From Pseudooceanicola antarcticus (GTDB lineage: Bacteria; Pseudomonadota; Alphaproteobacteria; Rhodobacterales; Rhodobacteraceae), in the NCBI RefSeq assembly GCF_900215355.1, contig NZ_OBEA01000007.1, positions 1 through 64,000 on the forward strand: DNA of 64,000 nt. The letters run 5' to 3'. The notes below the pieces were generated by a model. It did not search any database. It was given only the letters and a program-made list of their open reading frames with translations, and was not told the DNA's origin. Made by a program: the position numbers and the translations under genes. Positions within the stretch are counted from its first letter, which is position 1, and each line of letters begins with the position of its first letter. Positions 44,523 to 52,473 of the stretch are shown here, piece after piece.

Positions 44523-45872
44523 ATGGGACTGTGGGGACAGACACGACATTCGGCCATGTCCGACAACGAACGCGCCGTGCTGCGCGTCGTCGAAGAGACT
44601 CAAGCCGTCATCCACTTCGATGCGAATGGCATCATCCTTGACGCGAACCGCAATTTCCTGAGCGCGCTGGAATATTCCGCCGAAGAGGTGATCGGAAAGC
44701 ACCACCGCATCTTCGTCGAACAAAGCTACGCCGACAGCCCCGACTACCGCGATTTCTGGCACCGCCTGCAAGCCGGAGAGCCCATTGCCGACCAGTTCCC
44801 CCGCCGCACGCGCAGCGGCCGCCGGATCTGGATCCAGGCGACCTATGCCCCCGTGCGCGACAGCAACGGCAACGTGATCCGCATCACCAAGATCGCTACC
44901 GATGTCACCAAGCGCCGCAACACCATCGAACGGCTGGCCCAGGCGCTCGACAGCCTCAGCCAGGGCAATCTCACCGACCGCATCCCGCACAGCGGCATTC
45001 CCGATCTCGACGCCCTGGGCGCGGCCTATAACCACAGCATGCAGACCTTCTCGAACACCCTGTCGGAGGTGCAGACCTTCGCGGTGGACTTTGAAGCGCT
45101 CAGCCAGCAGATCGGCTCTTCGACCCACGACCTGTCACGGCGCACCGAAAGCCAGGCCGCCACGCTGGAGCAATCCGCGGCAGCGATCGAAGAGCTGGAC
45201 GCCAGCGCACGGGTCTCGGCCGAGAATGTCCAGCGCGTGTCGCAGGCCGCCGACGAGACCCGCAGCGCCGCCGAGACCAGCGGCGCGCTGGTGCAGGAGG
45301 TGACCCAAGCGATGGAAAAGATCGAGAGCTCTTCCAAGGCCATCGCGGATATCCTGTCGGTCATCAACGACATCGCCTTTCAGACCAATCTGCTGGCGCT
45401 CAATGCCGGTGTCGAGGCCGCGCGGGCGGGCGAAGCGGGCTACGGTTTCGCCGTGGTCGCCTCTGAGGTGCGCTCGCTGGCCAGCCGCACTGCAGATTCC
45501 GCGCGCGAGATCCGCGGGCTGATCGGCGAAAGCTCGACCCACGTTGCCCTTGGCACCAGCCTCGTGGCGCGCACCAGCACCGAGTTGAACGAGATCTTCG
45601 ACCGGGTCGATTCGGTGAATGTGCTGGTCAAGGAGGTGGCCCAGACGATCGAGCAGCAATCCACCACCATCGGAGAGATCAACAGCGCGGTCACCAGCCT
45701 CGACCAGGTCACGCAGCGCAATGCGGCGGTGGCCTATGACACCGCGGAGGCCACCCGCGACCTGGCGCAGAAGAGCGCGACCTTGAAGGATCGCACCGGG
45801 AATTTCGTCATCTCCAGGGGCAGCTCCTCCTGGGAGGTGCCACAAGGCGCGGCGGTTCTGCAGGCCTCCTGA
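44523..45872 (+). CDS. Soluble chemoreceptor with PAS domain
   Basis: A 449-residue methyl-accepting protein without membrane segments. A PAS domain covers residues 20-140 ([46 protein letters not shown], ending [12 protein letters not shown]), a short HAMP-like linker follows, and the signalling domain has the tip [43 protein letters not shown]. The C-terminus contains SSWEVPQG, which lacks the final aromatic residue of a CheR tether. It should sense an intracellular signal such as redox or energy state. ATG 44523 has a good ribosome site (gaaggag). Confidence 0.92.
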   Translation: MGLWGQTRHSAMSDNERAVLRVVEETQAVIHFDANGIILDANRNFLSALEYSAEEVIGKHHRIFVEQSYADSPDYRDFWHRLQAGEPIADQFPRRTRSGRRIWIQATYAPVRDSNGNVIRITKIATDVTKRRNTIERLAQALDSLSQGNLTDRIPHSGIPDLDALGAAYNHSMQTFSNTLSEVQTFAVDFEALSQQIGSSTHDLSRRTESQAATLEQSAAAIEELDASARVSAENVQRVSQAADETRSAAETSGALVQEVTQAMEKIESSSKAIADILSVINDIAFQTNLLALNAGVEAARAGEAGYGFAVVASEVRSLASRTADSAREIRGLIGESSTHVALGTSLVARTSTELNEIFDRVDSVNVLVKEVAQTIEQQSTTIGEINSAVTSLDQVTQRNAAVAYDTAEATRDLAQKSATLKDRTGNFVISRGSSSWEVPQGAAVLQAS

Positions 45873-45931
45873 CCGCTGCAAGGTCAGGCCGGCAGCCCCT
45901 CGAAAACACCCCGGCGCTCTTCCGGAGGAAA

Positions 45932-46018
45932 TGGTGCGGGCGACGGGACTCGAACCCGTAAGCCATTTAAGGCGCAAGATTTTAAGTCTCGTGCGTATAC
46001 CAATTTCGCCACGCCCGC
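45932..46018 (-). tRNA. tRNA-Leu (TAA anticodon)
   Basis: A class II tRNA with an encoded CCA: acceptor GCGGGCG/CGCCCGC, D arm with AAATTGGTATACGC, anticodon stem CGAGA/TCTTG around CTTAAAA (anticodon TAA), a long variable arm, and the T arm ACGGG-TTCGAGT-CCCGT. The discriminator base is A, the leucine identity element. Confidence 0.95.
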
Positions 46019-46499
46019 CGCATCGACAGATTTGGCATGAACCGCGGGGCAATTCAAATACTGCCGTGCATTGCGGGTGTTTTTCCTGAAGGAAAGAATT
46101 CCGGCTCCGATTGCATCCCCCGCGCGCTATCGCCGCGCATCGGAGCCGGGGTCCATTCCAATGCCAGCACCCCCGCTGCCAATGCGCGCCCGGCTCTCGG
46201 GGGAAATGGCTTTTTCCGTCTAACTTGCGGTTCCAACCGCGGCTCCGGCAGGCACGGCCACTGGCGCGCGCTGAGCGGCGTGGGAAACAGGGCCTTGGTG
46301 GAACCTCGGCCCCGCCGCGGGACAGCATCAAGGCCAGCCACTCGGCTGCGCCTGACCCTCGGGCCGGGACCCGCGCCGCGCTGGTGCCCCGCCTGCCCCC
46401 TGCCCTTATTGAGGCCACCGCCCTGCCAGGGACCTCACCTTGCCGACAGCGCCCGAATTTGCGCTTGACCTGCGCCGCGCGGCACCCCAGCTATTCGCC
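46019..46499. other. Intergenic region with a long inverted repeat
   Basis: No gene is visible. ccggctccgat (46101-46111) and atcggagccgg (46139-46149) form a perfect 11-bp stem around 27 bases that hold a smaller GC stem. It lies about 80 bases upstream of the tRNA-Leu gene on the minus strand and about 350 bases before the rhomboid gene. Confidence 0.5.
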
Positions 46500-47315
46500 A
46501 TGTTTCCATTGCGCGATCACAACCCCTCAGAGGGGACACCCTTCGTCACCTACCTGCTGATCGCGGCCAATGTGCTGATCTTCCTGTCCTATTCGGGATT
46601 GATGGCCGATCCGCGGGCCCTCGGCGCCTTCTTCGGTGAATATGCCATGATCCCCGCGCGGGTCGCATCGGGCGATGGCAGCTACACGCTGATCACCTCG
46701 ATGTTCCTGCATGGCGGCGTCATGCACCTGGCGGGCAACATGCTGTTCCTGTGGATCTTCGGCGACAACCTGGAAGACGAGATGGGCTTCCTGGCCTTCT
46801 ACCTGGCCTCGGGCGTGGGCGCGGCGCTGGCCCATCTGGGCTTCTCGGCGGGCTCGACCGTGCCGACCGTCGGCGCCTCGGGGGCCATTGCCGGGGTGCT
46901 GGGGGGCTACCTGCTGCTCTACCCCAGGGCCAAGGTGGATATCCTCTTCATCATCGTGGTGATCTTCCGGGTGGTGCCGGTGCCCGCCTGGCTGATGCTG
47001 GGCCTGTGGTTCGCCATGCAGGTCTTCAATGGCGTCGGTGCCGATCCGACCACCGGCGGCGTGGCCTACTGGGCCCATGCGGGCGGCTTCGTGGTGGGCT
47101 TCGTGCTGACCCTTCCTGTCTTCCTGAAGCGTGGCGGCCCGGCCTATTGGAACCGCACCCTCGGCCGTCCGCCCAACCCCGAAGCGACCTACAGCTTCTC
47201 GCGCTCCAGCGTGCCGACGGTGCCCCGCCGCCCCAAACGAAAAGACGCCCCGGCCGGTAGCCAGAGCGTCATTCCTCGCGTCCGCAAACGCAGGCCGCGC
47301 GATCCCTGGGGCTGA
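46500..47315 (+). CDS. Rhomboid family intramembrane serine protease
   Basis: A 271-residue membrane protease with six hydrophobic segments. The catalytic dyad is Ser128 (GASGAIAG) and His193 (AHAGGF), with Asn80 in MHLAGNMLFLWIFGDN completing the oxyanion site. The C-terminal tail of about 60 residues is basic and cytoplasmic (PRRPKRKDAP). It cleaves within membranes; its substrate is unknown. ATG 46500 gives MFPLRDHNPS, the usual start of this group, though no ribosome site is obvious; a frame extends 20 codons upstream. Confidence 0.9.
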   Translation: MFPLRDHNPSEGTPFVTYLLIAANVLIFLSYSGLMADPRALGAFFGEYAMIPARVASGDGSYTLITSMFLHGGVMHLAGNMLFLWIFGDNLEDEMGFLAFYLASGVGAALAHLGFSAGSTVPTVGASGAIAGVLGGYLLLYPRAKVDILFIIVVIFRVVPVPAWLMLGLWFAMQVFNGVGADPTTGGVAYWAHAGGFVVGFVLTLPVFLKRGGPAYWNRTLGRPPNPEATYSFSRSSVPTVPRRPKRKDAPAGSQSVIPRVRKRRPRDPWG

Positions 47316-47339
47316 GACCCCGGGCCGCGCCGGCCGCGA

Positions 47340-48128
47340 TCACTCGTCGCGGATGATCTTGGAGAACTTGTCGAAGAGCGGCTCGTTGGCGCAGAGCACC
47401 GTGCCATCGGCCAGGATGTCGCCCTCGGGGTTCACCGGCTGGATGAAACCACCGGCCTCACGCACGATGACCAGGCCGGCCGCCAGGTCCCAGGGCTTCA
47501 GGCCACGCTCCCAGAAGCCGTCGTAGCGGCCCGCGGCCACATAGGCCAGATCGAGAGAGGCAGCCCCCCAGCGACGCACACCCGCACAGGCCGGCATCAG
47601 CCGGGCCAGGTCCTTCAGGGTGGCGGGCAGGTTGCGCGAGGCGGCGAAGGGCACGCCGGTGGCAAAGACGGCCTCGATCATCCGGATGCGGCCCGAGACG
47701 CGGATACGCATGTCGTTCATCCAGGCGCCTTCGCCCTTCTCGGCCACGTACATCTCGTCCTTGGCGGGGTCATAGATGACACCGGCGACGATCTGTCCCT
47801 TGTGCTCGAGCGCGATCGAGATCGCCCAATGCGGCATGCCATGCAGGAAATTGGTGGTGCCATCCAGAGGATCGACGATCCAGCGGCGGGTCGGGTCTTC
47901 ACCCTCTTCCTCGCCGCCCTCTTCGGCCAGCCAGCCATAGTTGGGGCGGGCTCCCATCAGCTCTTCCTTCAGGATCGCCTCGGCGGCGATATCGGCGCGG
48001 CTGACGAAGTCTCCGGCCCCCTTGACCGACACCTGCAGGTTCTCGACCTCGCGGAAATCCTTCACGAGGGAGCGACCCGCTTTGCGGGCGGCTTTCATCA
48101 TGATGTTGAGATTGGCGCTGAAGGACAT
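47340..48128 (-). CDS. suhB: Inositol-1-monophosphatase family protein
   Basis: A 262-residue magnesium-dependent phosphatase. The metal site is DPLDGTTNFLHGMP, followed by WGAASLDLAYVAAGRYDGFWE and the final WDLAAGLVIVREAGG. EEGGEEE in the middle gives the first acidic ligand region. SuhB proteins hydrolyse inositol phosphates and in Escherichia coli also act in rRNA antitermination; whether this one does cannot be told. It is convergent with the rhomboid gene and leads no visible operon. Confidence 0.92.
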   Translation of the reverse strand: MSFSANLNIMMKAARKAGRSLVKDFREVENLQVSVKGAGDFVSRADIAAEAILKEELMGARPNYGWLAEEGGEEEGEDPTRRWIVDPLDGTTNFLHGMPHWAISIALEHKGQIVAGVIYDPAKDEMYVAEKGEGAWMNDMRIRVSGRIRMIEAVFATGVPFAASRNLPATLKDLARLMPACAGVRRWGAASLDLAYVAAGRYDGFWERGLKPWDLAAGLVIVREAGGFIQPVNPEGDILADGTVLCANEPLFDKFSKIIRDE

Positions 48129-48188
48129 GGGGTTGGCTCCGTTATACGAGTGGCGCGTATAGACGCCCCCGCGCCACTTGCCAAGGCC

Positions 48189-48743
48189 TCATGACCCTTG
48201 CATTTCAGGCAATATGCCCCGCGGCTCGGGAACGTGGTAGCGCGATTGCACCAGTCCCGAGGGCCAGGAGCGGGTCGCCTCATGGGTGAGTGTCAGGTCC
48301 CCGTCCAGCGCCCCGAAGAGCGGCAGCCCCGCGCCAAGCAGCACCGGGACCCGCGTCAGCACGATCTCTTCGATCAATCCGGCGGCCAGGAAATCGCGGA
48401 TCACGGCGCCGCCATCGACATAGGCGCGCTCCCATCCACGGCTGGCCAGCTCGGCCATGACCTGCTCGGGCGGCGCCGAAAGCACCTCGGCGGTGGTCCC
48501 CTCCACCGGGCCCGGCGGCAGGGTATGAGAGAGCACGATCACCGGCAGCTCATAGGGCCAGTCCCCGAAGCCCCGCACGGTTTCGTAGCTGGCGCGGCCC
48601 ATGACGATGCCATCCATGCGGGCGATGAAGTCGGCGTAGCCGTAATCCTCGGCCCCGCCCTGGGGCAGCCAGTCGAGCGCGCCGTCGGGGCGTGCGATGA
48701 ACCCATCAAGGCTGGTGGCGATGAAAACATGTCCGCTGGTCAT
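48189..48743 (-). CDS. Dihydrofolate reductase family (RibD C-terminal-like) protein
   Basis: A 184-residue protein of the DHFR-like fold: VFIATSLDGFIARPDGALDWLP, MDGIVMGRASYETV, LPVIVLSHTLPPG and AYVDGGAVIRDFLAAGLIEEIVLTRVPVLLG. This matches the YyaP/YwjB group related to the RibD reductase domain, not the folate-pathway FolA. The substrate is unknown. ATG 48743 follows a good ribosome site (gggagag). Confidence 0.87.
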   Translation of the reverse strand: MTSGHVFIATSLDGFIARPDGALDWLPQGGAEDYGYADFIARMDGIVMGRASYETVRGFGDWPYELPVIVLSHTLPPGPVEGTTAEVLSAPPEQVMAELASRGWERAYVDGGAVIRDFLAAGLIEEIVLTRVPVLLGAGLPLFGALDGDLTLTHEATRSWPSGLVQSRYHVPEPRGILPEMQGS

Positions 48744-48819
48744 GAGCCTCTCCCTTTGCCCCAGCAAAGCCGCGGGCTGCGGCTTGTGCAAGTACCCTGC
48801 TGACCGGGGATGTCAGCAC

Positions 48820-49734
48820 TCAGCGTCCCTTGTTGCCCTGCAGCTTCACCGCCTCGGTGCGGGCCAGCTTGGTGAAATGGGCCATGAAGGGCTTTACCGC
48901 GTCCTCGCTGCGGCAGGCGGCATACATGCGCCGCTTAAGCTTGCCGTCACCAATGGGCTTGGTCACGTAGTCGGGATGATAGCGCACTTCGCGCATCACC
49001 CAGTCGGGCAGCACCGCCACGCCGCGCCCGGAAGCCACCAGCAGCAGGATGACTTCGGTCAGCTCGACCTTGCGCTGCTGTGCGGGCTCGACGCCGGCGG
49101 GGGCGAGCAGCATCTTGAAGACATCCAGCTTGGCCCGGTCCACCGGATAGGTCAGCAGGGTCTGATCGGCCAGGTCCTCGGCGGTGATCAGCTTCTTGGA
49201 GGCCAGCGGATGGCTGGCGGCGGCGACGAAGACCGGCGAATAGTCGAAGAGCGGCGCGAAGGTGATGCCGGGCATGTCGGCGGGATCAGAGGTGATCACC
49301 ACGTCGACCTGCTCGCGCTCAAGCGCCTCCATGGCGTTGAAGGCCAGGCCGGGGCGGATATCCACGTCGACTTCCGTCCAGGCGCGGCGGAAATGTTCCA
49401 GCACCGGCAGCAGCCAGTCGTAGCAGGCATGGCATTCCAGGGTGATGTGCAGCCGTCCCGCGCTGCCGTCGCGCAGGTGGTCGAACTCGGCTTCCAGAGC
49501 CTCGATCTCTTCCAGCACCCGCTCGGCCACGCGCAGCATCCGCATGCCGGCGGAGGACAGGCGCATCGGCTTGGTGCGGCGCACGAAAAGCTCCATCCCC
49601 GCCTGATCCTCCAACCCCTTGATCTGGTGTGACAGCGCGGACTGGGTGATGTGAAGGCTCTCTGCCGCCTTCTGCAATCCGCCGGTCTCGTGGATCGCGC
49701 GGATCGTCCGCAGATGTCTCAGCTCAAGATGCAT
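48820..49734 (-). CDS. metR: LysR-family regulator, MetR-like
   Basis: A 304-residue LysR-type regulator. The helix-turn-helix is LRTIRAIHETGGLQKAAESLHITQSALSHQIKGLED, and the effector domain starts near residue 90 with RLHITLECHACYDWLLPVLEHF, a stretch typical of MetR. MetR uses homocysteine as coinducer to control methionine genes. It is divergent from metF across 93 bases, which is the classical layout for a MetR target. ATG 49734 is preferred over a TTG two codons upstream. Confidence 0.9.
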   Translation of the reverse strand: MHLELRHLRTIRAIHETGGLQKAAESLHITQSALSHQIKGLEDQAGMELFVRRTKPMRLSSAGMRMLRVAERVLEEIEALEAEFDHLRDGSAGRLHITLECHACYDWLLPVLEHFRRAWTEVDVDIRPGLAFNAMEALEREQVDVVITSDPADMPGITFAPLFDYSPVFVAAASHPLASKKLITAEDLADQTLLTYPVDRAKLDVFKMLLAPAGVEPAQQRKVELTEVILLLVASGRGVAVLPDWVMREVRYHPDYVTKPIGDGKLKRRMYAACRSEDAVKPFMAHFTKLARTEAVKLQGNKGR

Positions 49735-49758
49735 ACCCAACCGACCTCATGATTATCG

Positions 49759-49780
49759 TGAGAATTATGAAGTTGTCTCA
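49759..49780. promoter_or_regulatory. Candidate MetR operator between metR and metF
   Basis: TGAGA and TCTCA form an inverted repeat with a 12-base spacer. Overlapping it, TGAA-N5-CTCA (49768-49780) is one base from the MetR consensus TGAA-N5-TTCA. The position in the 93-base divergent gap supports control of both genes. Confidence 0.5.
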
Positions 49781-49827
49781 TTTTCAGCGATGCGCGACAA
49801 GAGCACAGTTCTACTCAGGAGAGATCC

Positions 49828-50694
49828 ATGACCGTCCCCGCCGTTTCCTTCGAATTCTTCCCCCCGAAGAACCTCGAGGCCTCGTTCCGCCTCTGGGATA
49901 CCGTGCAGGTACTCTCTCCGCTCATGCCGCGCTTCGTCTCGGTGACCTATGGCGCGGGCGGCACCACGCGCGAGCTGACCCGCGATGCGGTCGGCACGCT
50001 GCACAAGAACACCGGGCTCAATGTCGCCGCCCACCTGACCTGCGTGAATGCCACGCGGGACGAGACGATGCAGATCGTCGAGGGCTTCGCCAAGGCCGGC
50101 GTCACCGATATCGTCGCCCTGCGCGGCGACCCGCCCAAGGGCGAGGGCCAGTTCACCCCCACCCCCGGCGGTTTCGCCAACTCGGTCGAGCTGATCGAGG
50201 CGCTCTCGGCCACCGGCCAGTTCACCCTGCGCGTCGGCGCCTACCCCGAGAAGCACCCCGAGGCCGCCGACAGCGATGCCGATATCGCCTGGCTGAAGCG
50301 CAAGATCGACGCCGGGGCCGCCGAGGCGCTGACGCAGTTCTTCTTCGAGCCTGAGACCTTCCTGCGCTTCCGTGACCGCTGCGCCAAGGCCGGGATCGAG
50401 GCGCCCATCGTGCCCGGCATCCTGCCGATCGAGAACTGGCCGGGCCTGCGCCGCTTCGCCCAGGCCTGCGGCACCGCCATCCCCGCCTGGCTGGACGATG
50501 CCTTCGACAAGGCGATCCGCGACGGCCGTCAGGACCTGCTGGCCACCGCGCTCTGCACCGAGATGTGTGACACGCTGCTCTCGGAAGGGGTCGAGAAGCT
50601 GCATTTCTACACGCTCAACAAGCCCGAGCTGACCCGCGATGTCTGCCACGCCCTGGGCGTGACGCCCCGCGCCAAGCTGGAAAAAGTCGCCTGA
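49828..50694 (+). CDS. metF: Methylenetetrahydrofolate reductase
   Basis: A 288-residue flavoprotein that reduces methylene- to methyltetrahydrofolate for methionine synthesis. Family marks are VSFEFFPPKN, FVSVTYGAGGTTRE, HLTCVNATRDE, ALRGDPPKGEG and ALTQFFFEPETFLRF, ending KLHFYTLNKPELT. The length fits the bacterial single-domain enzyme. It is divergent from metR and followed by a terminator, so it is transcribed alone. Methionine synthase is not in the window. Confidence 0.95.
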   Translation: MTVPAVSFEFFPPKNLEASFRLWDTVQVLSPLMPRFVSVTYGAGGTTRELTRDAVGTLHKNTGLNVAAHLTCVNATRDETMQIVEGFAKAGVTDIVALRGDPPKGEGQFTPTPGGFANSVELIEALSATGQFTLRVGAYPEKHPEAADSDADIAWLKRKIDAGAAEALTQFFFEPETFLRFRDRCAKAGIEAPIVPGILPIENWPGLRRFAQACGTAIPAWLDDAFDKAIRDGRQDLLATALCTEMCDTLLSEGVEKLHFYTLNKPELTRDVCHALGVTPRAKLEKVA

Positions 50695-50720
50695 GTCCCC
50701 CCCCTTCTCACGCGCCATGG

Positions 50721-50760
50721 AAACGCCCGGCCTTCACGGTCCGGGCGTTTTCTTTTCTGT
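50721..50760 (+). terminator. Rho-independent terminator after metF
   Basis: aaacgcccgg and ccgggcgttt form a perfect 10-bp stem with a 10-base loop, followed by tcttttctgt. It ends the metF transcript. Confidence 0.85.
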
Positions 50761-50840
50761 CGCCCGCCGGCCAGTATATGTCCGCATAGCAGTTGCGCCT
50801 GCCGCGATGCGGGATTAGCCTTCCCGCGGGAGGACCAGAC

Positions 50841-51314
50841 ATGGCAGAACAGGCAGAAGCGCAGCGGGCAGAGATGACGGGGCTCGAGGCGCTGCAGGCG
50901 ATCATATCCGGCAAGCGCGACGGGCCCGCGATCTCCAGGGTGCTGAACTTCCGCATGGAAAGCGCGGCAGAGGGAGAGGTCTCGTTCCTTGGCACGCCGA
51001 TGCCCGATTTCGCCAATCCGGCCAATACCGTCCACGGCGGATGGTACGGCACGATCCTGGACAGCTGCATGACCTGCTGCGTGCTCTCGCGCCTGCCCGC
51101 CGGGCGCGGCTGCACCACCCTGGAATTCAAGGTCAACATCCTGCGCCCGGTCCCCTATGGCATGCAGGTCCGCGCCACGGGCCGCACGCAGCACGTCGGC
51201 CGTCGCACCGGCGTCGCGGTCGGAGAGCTGATCGGCGTCGAGGACGGGCGGCTCTACGCCACCGGCTCGACCACCTGCGCGGTGCTGGAACTGCCCAAGG
51301 GCCAGAGCTTCTGA
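50841..51314 (+). CDS. PaaI-family thioesterase
   Basis: A 157-residue hotdog-fold thioesterase. The core is NPANTVHGGWYGTILDSCMTCCVLSRLP, with the HGG motif typical of the family, followed by LEFKVNILRPV and GRTQHVGRRTGVAVGEL. It should hydrolyse acyl-CoA thioesters; relatives act on phenylacetyl- and other aryl-CoA, but no paa genes are near. ATG 50841 has the ribosome site gggagga. Confidence 0.88.
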   Translation: MAEQAEAQRAEMTGLEALQAIISGKRDGPAISRVLNFRMESAAEGEVSFLGTPMPDFANPANTVHGGWYGTILDSCMTCCVLSRLPAGRGCTTLEFKVNILRPVPYGMQVRATGRTQHVGRRTGVAVGELIGVEDGRLYATGSTTCAVLELPKGQSF

Positions 51315-51356
51315 GCCAAGGCCGCCCTCAGCCGCACCACGCCCCGCACATCACCA

Positions 51357-51390
51357 GGCTGAAAATACTCCCGCCGGAGGCGGTCGGGTC
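51357..51390. repeat. REP-like intergenic element, short copy
   Basis: ggctgaaaatact (51357-51369) is identical to 60034-60046. It is followed by a small hairpin (cccgcc-ggag-gcggtcggg). It lies between the convergent thioesterase and DUF2235 genes. Confidence 0.45.
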
Positions 51391-51402
51391 GCTGGCGCTC
51401 TG

Positions 51403-52473
51403 TCAGGGATGATGCGCCAGCTGCGGGCCGGTCGGATAGGTACCACGGGCCAGGGCGGAATCATGCAGCCGCTCTGACGGGTCCGCGCCCACCACCCGCA
51501 CCTTGCGCAGCAGGAAGAGCTTGGCCAGGCCGCGCCATTGCCCGACCGAGGGCGCATGCAGATCCGTGGGGAAGCGCGCGCGCCAGTTCGGCGGCAGCGG
51601 CAGCCCCCGGAACTCGGCCTGCCCCAGCATCCAGACCAGCGGCAGGTTCGACAGCCCGCGCGCCTCGTTGAAGCCGCCCAGCTGGCCGCCCACGTCGCCA
51701 TGGGTGCCGGGAAACCAGACCTGCTCGAGCCGGCCCTGCCAGTTAGGATCGCTCTTCCACATCACCGGCGCATAGACCTGACGGGTTTCCTCCAGCGCCA
51801 GGGCATGGAAGCCCGACTTCACGCAGTCCGAGAGCGCATGGTTGTGGAAGGCGTGTTTCGCCTCTGCCAGCCGCCAGAGCAGCGGCAGCCGCAGCCCGAG
51901 GCTTTTCACCGTGTCGAAGGCACCGATCATCTCGATGTCGACCTTCGGGTGGCAATTCTTGTCATGGAAGGCGCGGATCGCCTCGGCGCTGCCGCCCTCC
52001 TGGTAAAGCCTGTAGGCTTGGCGCACGTTGCGTTCGGTGGCGCGGGGGCTGCGCACCAGCCCGACCTGGTCGATCACGCCCGCCAGCGAGCGCACCGCAT
52101 AGGCGCCACGGGAATAGCCGAAGAAATAGACCTTGTCTCCGGGCCGGTAGCGCGAGGCGAGGTAGCCATAGGCGGCGCGGATCTTGCGATTGATGCCCCG
52201 TCCCAGCAGCACGTCTATGGTATTGCGCCAACTGTCCCACTGGATGCCCGCCTCGTAGTAGACCGACAGCGTCGAGCTGGCCTGCCCGGCGAGCAGGGAA
52301 TAAATCAGCCCGACATTGCTTTCCTGCCCCTCCTCGAGAGAGGACATGGTGCCGTCAAGGATGACCACATGGGTGACCGGGCCACGCCCCGGCGCACCTG
52401 CGGCCCGGCGCTGACGCCGGAACCATCCGCCCGGCCGAAGCCGGGCGACAAGACGTTCAAGCGGCCGCTTCAC
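51403..52473 (-). CDS. DUF2235 alpha/beta-hydrolase
   Basis: A 356-residue DUF2235 protein. The catalytic triad is visible: Ser121 (FFGYSRGAYAVR), Asp187 (MIGAFDTVKSLG) and His259 (WFPGTHGDVGGQ), and the start VVILDGTMSSLEE corresponds to the conserved DGT strand. Relatives include Tle1 phospholipases of type VI secretion, but no T6SS gene is near and the size fits the stand-alone group. The start is GTG 52473. It overlaps the end of the upstream CoxL-like gene by 17 bases, which suggests one transcript. Confidence 0.85.
   Translation of the reverse strand: MKRPLERLVARLRPGGWFRRQRRAAGAPGRGPVTHVVILDGTMSSLEEGQESNVGLIYSLLAGQASSTLSVYYEAGIQWDSWRNTIDVLLGRGINRKIRAAYGYLASRYRPGDKVYFFGYSRGAYAVRSLAGVIDQVGLVRSPRATERNVRQAYRLYQEGGSAEAIRAFHDKNCHPKVDIEMIGAFDTVKSLGLRLPLLWRLAEAKHAFHNHALSDCVKSGFHALALEETRQVYAPVMWKSDPNWQGRLEQVWFPGTHGDVGGQLGGFNEARGLSNLPLVWMLGQAEFRGLPLPPNWRARFPTDLHAPSVGQWRGLAKLFLLRKVRVVGADPSERLHDSALARGTYPTGPQLAHHP

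Noticed and set aside
51403-52473. Type VI secretion effector of the Tle1 group
   Set aside because: The DUF2235 core is shared, but there is no VgrG, PAAR, immunity gene or other T6SS component nearby.
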